In this document: one piece after another, positions 17,052 to 27,400 of the stretch | Layout of the letters: the number at the start of each line of letters is the position of its first letter | Numbering within the stretch: position 1 is the first letter of the stretch | Source: JAQTNP01 sp964616145 | GTDB lineage: Bacteria; Patescibacteriota; Minisyncoccia; Minisyncoccales; PEYH01 | DNA: 64,000 bases | Assembly: GCA_964616145.1 (NCBI GenBank) | Contig: CAZTRD010000002.1 | Coordinates: 13,278 to 77,277, forward strand | Direction of reading: 5' to 3' | Program-made: the position numbers and the translations under genes | Notes under the pieces: generated by a model | Database searches by the model: none | Told to the model about the DNA's origin: nothing | Seen by the model: the letters and a program-made list of their open reading frames with translations, nothing else

Positions 17052-18944
17052 CTATAATCCTATTTCTTCTAGAAATCTACTCTTTCTTTTACCTAGCATT
17101 GTCCTGCCAGAAACTTTATGTATTTCTGGTCCTGACCTCTGTTTTGCCCAAGACAGCAATAAACCAAATTTAGCACGAGTCATAGAAACATAGAGTAATC
17201 GTCTTTTCTCTTCTATATTGGCAGCATTTCCTGGCATAATATCATCTTCTAGCGCAGGGACAATTACGGTGCCAGCATCTAATCCTTTTGCGGAATGCAT
17301 AGTCATTATACGCACAGCATTTTCATTTACCTCATTATTATTTTCCAATTCTCCAGACTCCATATTAAATTCAAAATCATCTAAAATTTCTTTGAATGAG
17401 ATAAATTCGCCCGCCTTACTAAATTGTTGGAAATAATCATATAAAATTTTACTTCCTTTGTCATTTTTAAATTCCGTAAAGTGCGAAAAAATCTTTTTAA
17501 TAATTTCGTATAAATCTGGTGTTTCTAATAAATCCTTCAAAAAAATGCAAACTTTTGATACGTTTTTCCTAAGTTTAATTTTTTTAAATGCTTCTTGATT
17601 CTCAGTTATATTGTTTATAACATCCCAAAAGGAGCAATTGCTAGCAATCGCATTAAATTTTATTTGGCGAACAGTCTCTAATCCTATTCCTTTCCAAAAA
17701 ACTAAAAATTGGCGTAAGCTCAAATTATCATTAGTATTATTTAAAAAACGAATTAATGAAATTAATCCAAGAAATTCTGGTGATTCAAATAGATGGGCAA
17801 CTTTCAATGAAACATTTATAGGAACATCGTTTTCTCTTAGAGCAAAAACGTAATCTTTCGCGATATCTCCATCGGGGAATAAGATCATTATCTCTTTCGG
17901 TGATACTTTCTTTCTAAGCAACTCCTTAACCTTAGACACGAGCCATTCTTTTTCCTTAGTCTTACTTTTATGAGCGAAAGATACTACAAAACCGTTTCTT
18001 TCGCTTTCCCTTTCAAGGGGTATTAGCTCTTTTTTGACTCTATTAATATTGTTTTTTATTAATTTGCTGGCATATCTTATTACTTCAGGAAAACATCTTC
18101 TACAAATGGTAATGAAGAAAGATTTTCCAGTACTATGATTGTCTAAAAAATTTTTAGTTATACCACTTGGATCTGCGAATCTAAAACTTTCATAAATACT
18201 TTGATCGTCATCGCCGACTACGCATAAACCATCGCAATTACCACAAACCTTATCGACAAAACCCTGCTCAATTGGACTTAAATCTTGGTATTCGTCAACC
18301 AATAAATATTGTGTTTTCTCATGAACTTCTTTTCTGATATAAGAAAAATTATCAATTAAATCCATTGTTTTTTTTAATGCATCCACCCAATTCATTGCAT
18401 TATAAAAATCTAGATGCTCTTGAAAAGTAGCAGAAAAATAACTTAATACTTTAAGCTTTCGCTGATTGTTTATTATTTCACCCGGCAAACCAGCTCCTGC
18501 CCTTTCCTGAAAATGAGCTTTTTTATATATTGCCAAATCTTCTCTTGAAATCTTAATCCCCCTGGTTTTAAGATTGTGAGCTACGTCTTTTATTAAAATG
18601 TTTGCTATATTATTACTGATAGGACGAAATCCTGGTTTTAAGATTGCCTGTTTTTGATATTTTTGTAAAATAGACATTGCGAAACCGTGTACAGTATTTG
18701 TATAAGGCATAAGATCTGATTTTATGCCTGATTTTAATAAATCGCTCCTTAGCTTATTGGCTGCAGTATTGGTGAAGGTTATCGCACAAATTTCTTTATA
18801 TAATACTTTTTTGTTGTTAATCAAAAAGTGTACTCTTTTAGTTAAACATAGGGTCTTGCCGGTTCCGGGTCCTGCCAAAACACACATAGGTGCGCCTGAA
18901 AATTCGACTATTTCCTTTTGCTCTTTACTTAAAATACAATTCAT
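17052..18944 (-). CDS. UvrD/PcrA-type superfamily 1A DNA helicase
   Basis: This 630-residue protein has Walker A AGPGTGKTLCLTKR near residue 25, motif II VDEYQDLSPIE near 221, motif III GDDDQSIYESFRFA and the C-terminal TMHSAKGLDAGTVIVP and RRLLYVSMTRA. It is a full-length SF1A 3'-5' helicase, somewhat shorter than UvrD (about 720). Twelve bases upstream is a Cas4-like nuclease gene, so the pair may act together as a helicase-nuclease (AddAB-like or a defence helicase). A chromosomal repair role is the alternative. The stop codon abuts a remnant of another gene. Confidence 0.9.
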   Translation of the reverse strand: MNCILSKEQKEIVEFSGAPMCVLAGPGTGKTLCLTKRVHFLINNKKVLYKEICAITFTNTAANKLRSDLLKSGIKSDLMPYTNTVHGFAMSILQKYQKQAILKPGFRPISNNIANILIKDVAHNLKTRGIKISREDLAIYKKAHFQERAGAGLPGEIINNQRKLKVLSYFSATFQEHLDFYNAMNWVDALKKTMDLIDNFSYIRKEVHEKTQYLLVDEYQDLSPIEQGFVDKVCGNCDGLCVVGDDDQSIYESFRFADPSGITKNFLDNHSTGKSFFITICRRCFPEVIRYASKLIKNNINRVKKELIPLERESERNGFVVSFAHKSKTKEKEWLVSKVKELLRKKVSPKEIMILFPDGDIAKDYVFALRENDVPINVSLKVAHLFESPEFLGLISLIRFLNNTNDNLSLRQFLVFWKGIGLETVRQIKFNAIASNCSFWDVINNITENQEAFKKIKLRKNVSKVCIFLKDLLETPDLYEIIKKIFSHFTEFKNDKGSKILYDYFQQFSKAGEFISFKEILDDFEFNMESGELENNNEVNENAVRIMTMHSAKGLDAGTVIVPALEDDIMPGNAANIEEKRRLLYVSMTRAKFGLLLSWAKQRSGPEIHKVSGRTMLGKRKSRFLEEIGL

Positions 18945-18956
18945 TGATTCAGAGAT

Positions 18957-19607
18957 TTATTTTTTAATTTGGCAGACACAGTTACGATAAATACACCATT
19001 TACAATTAGGATTTTCCGGTGGCATGGGACTATTTAACAGAGCTGATATTCCGGAAATAAAGTCATAAAATCTATCCATATCTTCCTTAATCTCGAACCA
19101 GTAAGGTTTTGCTTTGAAAATAACATCTTCTCCTGGAAAAGAAATATCTTCTGGATTAATAGCGATAACTCCCATCTTACTAATTTTTTTTGGTTCGCCA
19201 AAGGCAGGATTTTCTAGGGCAAATTTATATCCGTGTAGCTGAGAAAAAAATTTACTTATTTTGTCTTCTTTTGGATCCGTAATTTTAAAATCAATAACCG
19301 CATATGTACCATCGTCTAAATGAGAAGCGATATCAAATCTACCACTTATATAGCAATCGTTAGATGGCGGAATGATTTTTGACTTAAGAAATCCCTCTTT
19401 CACTTCAATTTTTCCAGCTGGTAATCTAGAGTTAATCTCTCTTAAATCCATCCCAATAATTGCATTTTGCAATAATGAATTCATCTTTGAGAAAATCCCT
19501 GGCATACCAATTGATGGCAATGTAATTCCATTTTTTACCTTTTCGTAATAACAGTGTTTACAATCTTCGTAAAGATATTTAAAATCTGATGGGCTTAGTT
19601 TATACAT
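18957..19607 (-). CDS. Cas4/AddB-like PD-(D/E)XK nuclease with cysteine cluster
   Basis: This protein has 216 residues. Near the N-terminus, LSPSDFKYLYEDCKHCYYEK resembles the start of PDDEXK_1 proteins and provides Cys residues. GRFDIAS (about 105) and YAVIDFKITDP (about 116-126) supply the D...DxK catalytic core. Three more Cys near the end (CKWCIYRNC) complete a probable 4Fe-4S cluster as in Cas4 and AddB. It is probably a 5'-3' or flap exonuclease that works with the downstream UvrD-type helicase; no CRISPR array or cas genes are present in the window. Confidence 0.8.
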   Translation of the reverse strand: MYKLSPSDFKYLYEDCKHCYYEKVKNGITLPSIGMPGIFSKMNSLLQNAIIGMDLREINSRLPAGKIEVKEGFLKSKIIPPSNDCYISGRFDIASHLDDGTYAVIDFKITDPKEDKISKFFSQLHGYKFALENPAFGEPKKISKMGVIAINPEDISFPGEDVIFKAKPYWFEIKEDMDRFYDFISGISALLNSPMPPENPNCKWCIYRNCVCQIKK

Positions 19608-19610
19608 AGG

Positions 19611-19739
19611 TTATTTATTTTTAGGTTTTTCCTTATTAAATTTTAACTGCGGAATAAAAATCTTCGCTAATTTCTCGGCTGCTTCATCTCTCGATTCCTC
19701 TTTCTTATTTTGTATCTTCTCTTCTTTTTTGCAGGACAT
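19611..19739 (-). CDS. Possible 42-residue lysine/glutamate-rich ORF
   Basis: An ATG at 19739 opens a 42-codon frame (MSCKKEEKIQNKKEESRDEA...) that overlaps the end of the upstream 61-residue gene by 35 bases in another frame and stops 4 bases before the Cas4-like gene's start. The composition is that of a charged helix. It could be a short coupled gene or, equally, non-coding sequence in a lysine-rich context. Confidence 0.3.
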   Translation of the reverse strand: MSCKKEEKIQNKKEESRDEAAEKLAKIFIPQLKFNKEKPKNK

Positions 19740-19890
19740 TATATTCTTTTTGAGTCATTGGTTTATAAACGATTTCCACTAAACGTAACAACCTGGTCGC
19801 TTTTTTTAAAGCCTTCTGATCTGATAGATCTTTATTAAAACGTTTTTTATAAATCTGCTTAAATTTATTTAATCGTTCCTCAGAAATCAT
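19705..19890 (-). CDS. Small helical protein with the CPR 'KFKQIYK' motif
   Basis: This 61-residue protein is basic and helical: NKFKQIYKKRFNKDLSDQKAL, then KKATRLLRLVEIVYKPM. The first 45 residues align with the N-terminus of the zinc-finger/HTH protein at 14956. Small proteins with this motif look like a lineage-specific family; function unknown. It precedes the Cas4-like/UvrD pair and may head that operon. The 158 bases upstream contain a plus-strand hairpin with T run (GGCAT/ATGCC, 19915-19936) but no gene. Confidence 0.6.
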   Translation of the reverse strand: MISEERLNKFKQIYKKRFNKDLSDQKALKKATRLLRLVEIVYKPMTQKEYNVLQKRREDTK

Positions 19891-20048
19891 ATATCTATAA
19901 TTTTATATCCTTTCGGCATCCATTAAATGCCTTTTTGGGTACAAATAAAGCATCAATCCTCAAATATTTCTAATTTTGGCTTCTTTTTCATATGGGCACT
20001 TTGACACGGAGAGTCCTAATTCATCGCGGAATGGAGTGTTATTTAGCA

Positions 20049-20603
20049 CTAACCGTTGCCGATGCTTATAATATCAGCGTCAGGAGGAATAACGGGTTCT
20101 GCGATACTGGAAATAAATCCTTTGGCTTTTGCTTGTTCTGCGGTTAATATCTTGCCACCATCAATCATCAAACTTTCAATATCGTTCAATAAGATACCTG
20201 AATATGTACTTATGGCCTTTGCTATATTTTCTTTTGATCGCATAGACCCTTCGTAAAATTCCTTGAGCTGTGATTCAAGATAGTTTGCGGCTTGCAGACT
20301 AGTCGCAATTCCATGGAACATAAATGAAGCGTTTTTACTCCCAACTCTTTCTTTACCGCTAGCAAAGATAGCGGTTGCTACCGAATCAATCCGGCCTATA
20401 TTATGCATAGTCGTTTTTATGGACAATGCGTTTATATAAGCCGCTAAACTTAACCCTTCGGATACATTTCCGCCACCAGACGAGATTAAAAAATAAAGCC
20501 CCTCATATTTTTGGTTTACGCAGTCAGTAATTACCTGCCTGAGTTTAGCAGATTGTGTAGTTTGAACATCGGCCGTGAAAACAATATATTTGGTTCTTGC
20601 CAT
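20049..20603 (-). CDS. ClpP-like serine protease
   Basis: This 184-residue protein fits the ClpP/crotonase fold. SSGGGNVSEGLSLAAYI near residue 42 corresponds to the NSPGG region, IDSVATAIFASG holds the probable nucleophile Ser near residue 93, ASFMFHG the His near 118, and GGKILTAEQAKAKGFISS the conserved EA..xGLID ending. No ClpX/ClpA ATPase lies nearby. The last gene of a minus-strand operon that also encodes an SNF2 helicase, a nuclease-methyltransferase and two small membrane proteins, it may be a protease effector or regulator of that system. Confidence 0.85.
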   Translation of the reverse strand: MARTKYIVFTADVQTTQSAKLRQVITDCVNQKYEGLYFLISSGGGNVSEGLSLAAYINALSIKTTMHNIGRIDSVATAIFASGKERVGSKNASFMFHGIATSLQAANYLESQLKEFYEGSMRSKENIAKAISTYSGILLNDIESLMIDGGKILTAEQAKAKGFISSIAEPVIPPDADIISIGNG

Positions 20604-20651
20604 GCTATTAATATTAATTGTTATGATAATATAGTTTTTCTTATATCCTTT

Positions 20652-20903
20652 TTATTTGCGCAAGGTAATGGTAATTCCGATAATTTGGAAAATGAAACCC
20701 ATAATAAACAAACCAAAACCAAAAATGCCCAATAGTCTATCCTTCTTGTGTTTTTTTTGCGTGTATTTTCCATCCTTATCCATGCTTAAAATAAGATCAT
20801 TTTCAACATTTCTAGTTATTTTTAAATACGGGAATAACATTATTAAGGAAGCTAAAGTATTTATGCAAAGACCAATTACTGTTAAAAGTTGTGATGCATT
20901 CAT
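20652..20903 (-). CDS. Small two-helix membrane protein
   Basis: I start it at the ATG at 20903 (MNASQLLTVIGLC...), which overlaps the stop of the upstream gene as ATGA, a translational-coupling arrangement. This gives about 83 residues: helix 1 (residues 5-27), a cytoplasmic basic loop (KKHKKDRLLG) and helix 2 (about 55-80). No family recognised. It lies between another small membrane protein gene and the ClpP-like protease gene. Confidence 0.65.
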   Translation of the reverse strand: MNASQLLTVIGLCINTLASLIMLFPYLKITRNVENDLILSMDKDGKYTQKKHKKDRLLGIFGFGLFIMGFIFQIIGITITLRK

Positions 20904-21163
20904 AAGGTTAAAATTATTTGTATAACCAAAACTACAAGCGTGATAATTGTTAAACCAACAATCCCCCAAGTCAGTCGAATCATTTTTTGGGTTTGTTTTG
21001 ACGATTGCTCATTAAATATCTGCATTGTTTCTTGTAATCCCTTTAGCGCACGCCTGGTCAACTCGTCGGAAGCAAGTGGAACAACGCGAAAATCATATTC
21101 GTTTATCCAAAGTTTTAGTTGTTCGTTCGTAGCGTCTTCTAATTTTGGAGAAAAATTACTCAT
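20900..21163 (-). CDS. Small protein with C-terminal transmembrane anchor
   Basis: This 87-residue protein has a soluble N-terminal part (about 60 residues, KLEDATNEQLKLWINEYD) and a C-terminal hydrophobic helix (about 66-86). It follows the nuclease-methyltransferase gene by 8 bases and overlaps the next membrane protein gene, so it belongs to the same operon. No family recognised. Confidence 0.65.
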   Translation of the reverse strand: MSNFSPKLEDATNEQLKLWINEYDFRVVPLASDELTRRALKGLQETMQIFNEQSSKQTQKMIRLTWGIVGLTIITLVVLVIQIILTL

Positions 21164-21171
21164 AATTTTAT

Positions 21172-24100
21172 TTATTTTTTGCCGCCAAATAAAGTTGGGA
21201 TAGTTCCAGACGAGATGACCTTATCTATTTCGCCCATTATACGAATTGTCTCGCGGAGCGCGACGATTATTTTTATATAGTTTTTTAGATCGTCGGTAGA
21301 AAGTGCGCGCTCGGCCTTTTTACGATCTTTGAGCCACTTTTCGCATACTTGGTAGCTACCTATCATAAACTCCCACACTTCTTTTTCCACACCTTCAAAG
21401 TATTGTTCCTTATTCACATAAACACGTTTATCTTTCTCATTATAGCGGACATCCGTGACTTGCCAATCGGGAAGATCGGTTGGTTTCTCGCCACCGATTT
21501 TTATATCCCACTTTTCCTGTTTGTCAAAAATAGTTTTTGATTTATCAAACGGATTTTCGCCGAGAAGATGGAGATTCGCTAATTCCTTTCCAAGCGCGAC
21601 GAGTTGAACAAAAAGTTTTTTATCACCGGTAAGCGGTAGGCGCGGAAAATCTATTTTAAGTTGCTCGGCATAACGCAAGCGGTAAGTTGGGGAATGAAAT
21701 ATCGCATATGCATAGTAGAAAATTTCTTCCGGCGCGAGACGGGTATCACCATCTTTAGTTTGACATTCTGCTACCGGATAATATACTCTACCGATTTTCT
21801 CGGCTATCTTGCGCGCCACAAGTAAATCAATATTTGCTTGTCGGACCGCTGGAATATTACCCACCGCACCAACAAATAACGACTCACCTTTATCGAGGTA
21901 AAGATAAAGCGGAAAAACATAGCCCACCTCTTTTGTTTTAATAGATACCAAACAACGCTCACTAATATTTTTTGATATATAGATATGATGAAAGCCATCA
22001 ATAGCAAGTTGTCTACAAGTCAGTAAAGATAGATTCTCTTTTAACATTTGCTCCATAATTTCTGCTCTTGGATACGCTATAAATCCTTTTGATTTGCCGG
22101 TAAAAAGTGTATAGCGATAGTCAAACGGACGATATTGAATTTTAGTTATTGCTTTTTGGTGGGTTTTTACATCCTCTCTCGCTAAATTAAACTTCCAATC
22201 CCGTGAATCAGAAATTTGGTATTTCTGCTTGAATGTTTCATCTGAAAGATTGATTATGTCTTTTACAATAGTTTCTAATTTCTCATTACTAAATTGAATA
22301 GCGACATTATCTTTCTGTGTTTCTATGCCACTATTTTTAATAGGAAAAATATCTGATACTCCCAGAAACTGATTGTATTCTTGTTCAACACCTGTATCTC
22401 TCGCCACAAAAAACCAATTAGGCTGTTTGGGCGATAAAACCTGCCATTTTGTCTCTTCAAAGTTTTCATCCAAAAGTGTAGCGAATTTATCTTCGCGTAA
22501 GCCCCATAGATCGCAGTATTTTACGATTGTCTCATTTTGTTTTTCAGGACGCTTTACAAAAATATTTATTGAAACGCCTTGTTGGATGTCAAAAACATTT
22601 TCATCTTTTCCGCCGTTAGGCGCAGTTTCTCCTTTGCGGCTGTTGCCGTGAAGATTGTAAATATAAATCTCGTCAAAGGTATCCATCAAAGAACAGCGCA
22701 TTTGGCGGTGAGTCATGCCGTCAATGAAAGTGTTGCTCGTAATCATTGCGAAAATCCCTTGTCCGGTCTCGCTCAACTTCCATTGAGCAAAGCGAATAAA
22801 CTTGATAAAGTCATCGTCAAGGTTAATTTTTTTCTCTTTCAAGTCCTTTTTATAATCCTTCAAGAGATTCAAAATCCACTCGCCTCGATTCATCCGGCCA
22901 AAGTTGGAATAGGGCGGGTTGCCGATGATCGCCAAAATCGGCGCATTCTTTTTCACCTTCCGTGCATCTTTACTTTCTTGCGGTATGGATGGAAAAGCAA
23001 TTGCTCCAAAATCAGATGTGGCTCTACCTTGTACTGCTTCGGCATTCGGGTCGTCTAAAGTATTTGCGAGATATACTTTGAAACGGTCGTTGTCTTTGTC
23101 GTTATCGTTTTTAGTATTTGCGAAATCAAAACCGAGTCGTTCCACCTCAAGCGTTAGTTTAAGGTGTGCAATGGCATACGGGGCGATAAGAAGTTCAAAA
23201 CCGTAGAAGCGTTTAAGAATGTGTGAGAGGACGACGCGGTTAAACTCCCGCTTGACCATTTCTTCGCCAAGCGATGAATTTTCCTTTTTGATATTCGCAT
23301 AAATTTCTTGAATTGCGGACATCAAGAATGTCCCCGTGCCGGTTGCCGGATCAAGGAGGTGAACTGATTCATCGGCAAGGCCTTTTATTTTTTTGAATCT
23401 ATTGCGTAAAAGCCAATCAACGCTTTTGACAATATAGTCTACTACCGGCTTAGGCGTGTAATACACTCCGCGCGCTTCGCGTTCTTTCGGGTCATATTCC
23501 TTCAAAAACGGCTCATAGAATTGGATAACAGGGTCTTCGCCCGGTTTATGCTCCACAAGTTTTTGATGGATTCGATTAATTTCCGAAGCGTTCAGTTGAT
23601 CTACTAAGAGTCGAGTTGCTTCGTAAATGGTTGGGATAGTACTTGATACCTTTTTGATAAGCGAATAGAGGTCGGCAAGAATCGGCACATTGGTCGGAAG
23701 GTAATCAATCGCGTTTGTTAGCGTAAGCTCTGCTCCATCGCGGCGCGAATGTTCAAGCGCGGCGAGAAACAATGAGTAAGCCATTGTTTCGGCCACCATA
23801 TTGGCGAATTGATGTTCGGAAGTATCTTGGATAAGAGTTCTTTCAAACGTCTCTTTAAGTTTTCTCAAATCGGAATCTGCTTCACTTTTTCCCAACGCTT
23901 CTTCTACTTGTTGAGATAATAGTCGCGTCTTTTTAGCGAGTGCAAGAGCAAGTTGTTTCGGTGTTCGCGTTTGATAAGCGTGACCTTCGAAAAACTTTAT
24001 CAAGAAACGTTCAAATTCTTCGCTCGGCGCGCTATCAATAGCGGTAAGATCAAACAAGGTTTCTGCCATCTTTTTTGCCTCGCCTTCTTGCCATTGCCAC

Positions 24101-24468
24101 AACTGCCACTCGCGGAGATTAGTGAAAATAATATTTTCAAGTGACTCCTTATATTTTAAAAATTGCTCTTGGAATTTTTCTGCGTTGAGATTTTCCTGTG
24201 AAGTTTTTACTTCAATCCAGCCAATAAGATCGTTGCCATTGCGGATAGTAATATCGGGAAATCCGACCTTGTGTTCGTATTGAGTTGATGTTTCCTCTGG
24301 TGTGGCCTGCGGAGTACGTAATTTCAGCGTGCCACTTTTCGCATACTCCTCAAAGAAAGCGCATAAGAGCGGGTAATACGACCGCTCCGTAGCCGTATCT
24401 TTTATCTTCGCAATTTTCTGTTTTAGTAGCTCAACTGTTATGTTCATAAACTTTTTATGAAATGACAT
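21172..24468 (-). CDS. Nuclease-DNA methyltransferase (type IIG/ISP-like restriction-modification protein)
   Basis: This protein has 1098 residues. The N-terminus has a PD-(D/E)XK core (VGFPDITI ... LIGWIEVKTS, about residues 66-95). A helical segment follows, then an N6-adenine methyltransferase: GVYYTPKPVVDYIV (about 340), motif I HLLDPATGTGTFL (about 372) and motif IV ILAIIGNPPYSNFG (about 515). The C-terminal 400 residues are the probable target-recognition region. Type ISP enzymes fuse nuclease, helicase and methyltransferase; here the helicase is the separate upstream gene, overlapping by 14 bases. An internal ATG at 24447 is an alternative start. It probably cuts and/or marks DNA at a specific site. 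Confidence 0.85.
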   Translation of the reverse strand: MSFHKKFMNITVELLKQKIAKIKDTATERSYYPLLCAFFEEYAKSGTLKLRTPQATPEETSTQYEHKVGFPDITIRNGNDLIGWIEVKTSQENLNAEKFQEQFLKYKESLENIIFTNLREWQLWQWQEGEAKKMAETLFDLTAIDSAPSEEFERFLIKFFEGHAYQTRTPKQLALALAKKTRLLSQQVEEALGKSEADSDLRKLKETFERTLIQDTSEHQFANMVAETMAYSLFLAALEHSRRDGAELTLTNAIDYLPTNVPILADLYSLIKKVSSTIPTIYEATRLLVDQLNASEINRIHQKLVEHKPGEDPVIQFYEPFLKEYDPKEREARGVYYTPKPVVDYIVKSVDWLLRNRFKKIKGLADESVHLLDPATGTGTFLMSAIQEIYANIKKENSSLGEEMVKREFNRVVLSHILKRFYGFELLIAPYAIAHLKLTLEVERLGFDFANTKNDNDKDNDRFKVYLANTLDDPNAEAVQGRATSDFGAIAFPSIPQESKDARKVKKNAPILAIIGNPPYSNFGRMNRGEWILNLLKDYKKDLKEKKINLDDDFIKFIRFAQWKLSETGQGIFAMITSNTFIDGMTHRQMRCSLMDTFDEIYIYNLHGNSRKGETAPNGGKDENVFDIQQGVSINIFVKRPEKQNETIVKYCDLWGLREDKFATLLDENFEETKWQVLSPKQPNWFFVARDTGVEQEYNQFLGVSDIFPIKNSGIETQKDNVAIQFSNEKLETIVKDIINLSDETFKQKYQISDSRDWKFNLAREDVKTHQKAITKIQYRPFDYRYTLFTGKSKGFIAYPRAEIMEQMLKENLSLLTCRQLAIDGFHHIYISKNISERCLVSIKTKEVGYVFPLYLYLDKGESLFVGAVGNIPAVRQANIDLLVARKIAEKIGRVYYPVAECQTKDGDTRLAPEEIFYYAYAIFHSPTYRLRYAEQLKIDFPRLPLTGDKKLFVQLVALGKELANLHLLGENPFDKSKTIFDKQEKWDIKIGGEKPTDLPDWQVTDVRYNEKDKRVYVNKEQYFEGVEKEVWEFMIGSYQVCEKWLKDRKKAERALSTDDLKNYIKIIVALRETIRIMGEIDKVISSGTIPTLFGGKK

Positions 24469-27400
24469 TAAATTTTACTGAAGCTATACGCTCGTGGCTA
24501 AAACTCATTTGTAGCTTGTTGCGCAAGTCGGCAACCTTTTTATCCTTATCTACAAATTGCTCCTGTTGCGCTTGAATGTATCGTTTCTGTGCTTTAAAAA
24601 GTTCCTTTTGTTTTTTGTCTATGTCCGCCTGTATCTGATCGCGCTCGTGCGCGCCAAGTGTTCGAGAAGCACGCATCGTTTTCTGTAATTCCCTTATCTC
24701 TTTTTCTCGCTTATCCATTTCTTGTCTAAATCTTAGCAAAGATTCTTCCACAAATTGGTCAAGGCGATCCATTTCTTCAAATATATATTTTTCATTTTCA
24801 GAATTTACATCTTCCTGCGCACTTTTCAGTTGTGTGGACGAGGCGTCTTCTAATTCATCACGGAGGCGAGATTCGTTTTTGTCTTCGCTCACAACATCAA
24901 GATCAAATAATCGTTCTAACCGAGAAGCTGGTATTTGTTCCCACTTTGCGCCCTGATTTACAAAACCCGTAAGAATTATTTTTTCAAACTCCTCCTTTGT
25001 GTTGTTTATAGTTTTACGTTCGCACTTCAAGAGTTCGACGACTAGCTGGCACTCTTTGCCAATTAAATCATCAAAGGGCCGGTGTTCTTTACTGCTATCG
25101 TGGCGGAGAGAAACTTGCCTCAAAAGAGATTTTATTTTCCTATCTGCTTCGAGACGCTCTTTAATAAACGGCTCTTTTATATGTGCCGGTTTATATCCTT
25201 TTTCTTTGTCTTTATCAGCAAGGCGGCCGAGAAAGTAAGTAGTACCGTTGTAATCAAACACATTGCCAGAAATCGGATGGATATCATCTCCAAAAGAGAC
25301 TGTTAGATATTTTTTCAGTTGTGCATCAAAACGATCAAGCGAATCGGTAAGCTCTTTTTGTCTGATTCGCAATTTAAGACGGACTTCCTCGTCAAAATGT
25401 TGAATAACTTTTCGTTGAGCGTCTTCAATCTTTTCTTTAATAATATCCGAAAGCTCCAGTTGCAGTTGCTGGAAGCCGTGTTCTATTTCCTGTTCCGTGC
25501 GACAATGGCGATAAATATCAAGAATTTTTCTTTCAAAATCAAGGCCTGCGCCCAAACCGCCTAGAGCAATTTCTCTTACCTCATAGCCATCGTCGGTTAA
25601 TTGCTCTGTTCCAAGCATCTTATCGCTAAAGTCAAAAAGATTCCCGAATAATTTTATTTTCTCCGATAGCAACTCATAAACACGTTGGTCGGCATAATTC
25701 TTTTTATTGAGAAAATTGATAACAAGTACATCAAGCTTTTGTCCGTAGCGATGGCAACGGCCAATGCGCTGTTCAATCCTTTGAGGATTCCATGGTAAGT
25801 CGTAGTTAATAACGATATTCGCAAATTGGAGATTCAAACCTTCCGCGCCCGCCTCTGTTGTTATCAAAATACCTTTTTTAATGTCTTTGAATTTCCATAT
25901 AAGAGCTTTGCGTAAATTGATGCCTTTTGTTCCCCTTTCGGCTTCTTTAGGAAACTCTTTTTGCCACTCGGCAAAAATTTCTTGGGCGTGGTTACTCGCA
26001 TTACTACCGTTAAAAAGAATAAGATCGTGACCTACGCCACCCAGCAGTTTTTCAAGATGATCTTGCGTGCGGCGCGATTCGGTGAAAATCACCGCCTTTT
26101 GCGGCCACTGCTTCTTATCAGCGTATTTAAATACTTTATCAAGAACACGAACCAATGCCTGACTTTTTTGATTTTTATCAATTGTGTTTGCGAGATGGTG
26201 ATATGAGAGAACATCCTTGAACTCTTGTAGCACTTCTTCTTTCGTAAACTTATGGTCAATTTCTCTCTCCTCAAACTTTTTAGTTTCGTCGGAAAGTAAC
26301 TCGTCTTCACCAAGATCATCGGCGTCTTGATTTTCTTCTGCCAGTTTTTCCAAATTCGCTTCTACATCATCCAGGCCGGACAAAACTTCTTGCTCGGCTT
26401 CAGGAGTAATTTTTTCATATTTTGGAAAAACTATTTTTTGATGTTCTTTTCCACTCCTAACCGCGAATTCACTTCGTAAGTTATCAACTACTCGATTGAC
26501 TTCATCTACCGACACGGCAAATTCAATTTGAAGACGCTTGGCTAAAAAATGAGCAACATTGTAGAGTGTTCCTGCTATGGCAAAGCTTGAGCTTGCGAGA
26601 ATCTTCCGATAAACAAGCTCCATCATATTTCGCTGGGTTGCCCTTGTGGAGGCAAGAAACGGGCGGCGCAAGTAATTGCCTACCGCATCATATAGCTCTA
26701 TTTCGTCTTCGTTCGGCGCAAAATCTTCTGTAATGCTATATCTGTTTGTGAAGACCACAAGCCCAGCAACTTGCTTGCGCAATGTGCGGGTTAAAATACC
26801 GCCACTTATTGCTCCGGTGGTGGGATTAATAGTTCCCATCAGTCGCTCTCTTAATTGTTTAAGTCGGTCAATTTCGCCCCGTTTCTTCACTGGATTAGCA
26901 AAAAGAGTTTTGAATGAAAACTCTGTGCCAAGATAGTTTTCGTCAAGAAAACTCGTCAAGCCGTATAACTCCATAAGATTATTTTGAAGCGGGGTCGCGG
27001 TGAGTAATACTTTCGGCCTGTTCTTAATTACTTCTCTTATTTTCTTTGCCGTTTTATTCGTTTTCCGCCAGACATTTCTCATTCGGTGCGCCTCATCAAT
27101 GACTACTAAGTCCCACACAATATTCGCGCAAATATAGTCATAGCGATATGCGAAATTATGCGAGGCAATAAAAATTCCCCCCTCTTTCAAAGGGTTTTCT
27201 GTCATTCGTTCTTTTTGTTTCTTTTTCAAAATAGAGCCATCTATTATTTCGCTCGGCAGACTAAACCGATTGAGTAATTCATCTTGCCATTGTGTGCGAA
27301 GTGAAGCGGGAACTAATATCAGAATGTTTTGGCGACCTTCCGTATAAAGCTGGTCGATAATCAACCCTGCTTCAATCGTTTTTCCTAAACCAACTTCGTC

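Noticed and set aside
19915..19936. GGCAT/ATGCC hairpin with T run on the plus strand
   Set aside because: A TATAAT lies nearby but no -35 box or gene on that strand supports a transcript; evidence too weak for an RNA call.
22579..23058. Plus-strand 159-codon ORF
   Set aside because: It is the complement of the nuclease-methyltransferase gene, which has full catalytic motifs; no start signal and no family resemblance.
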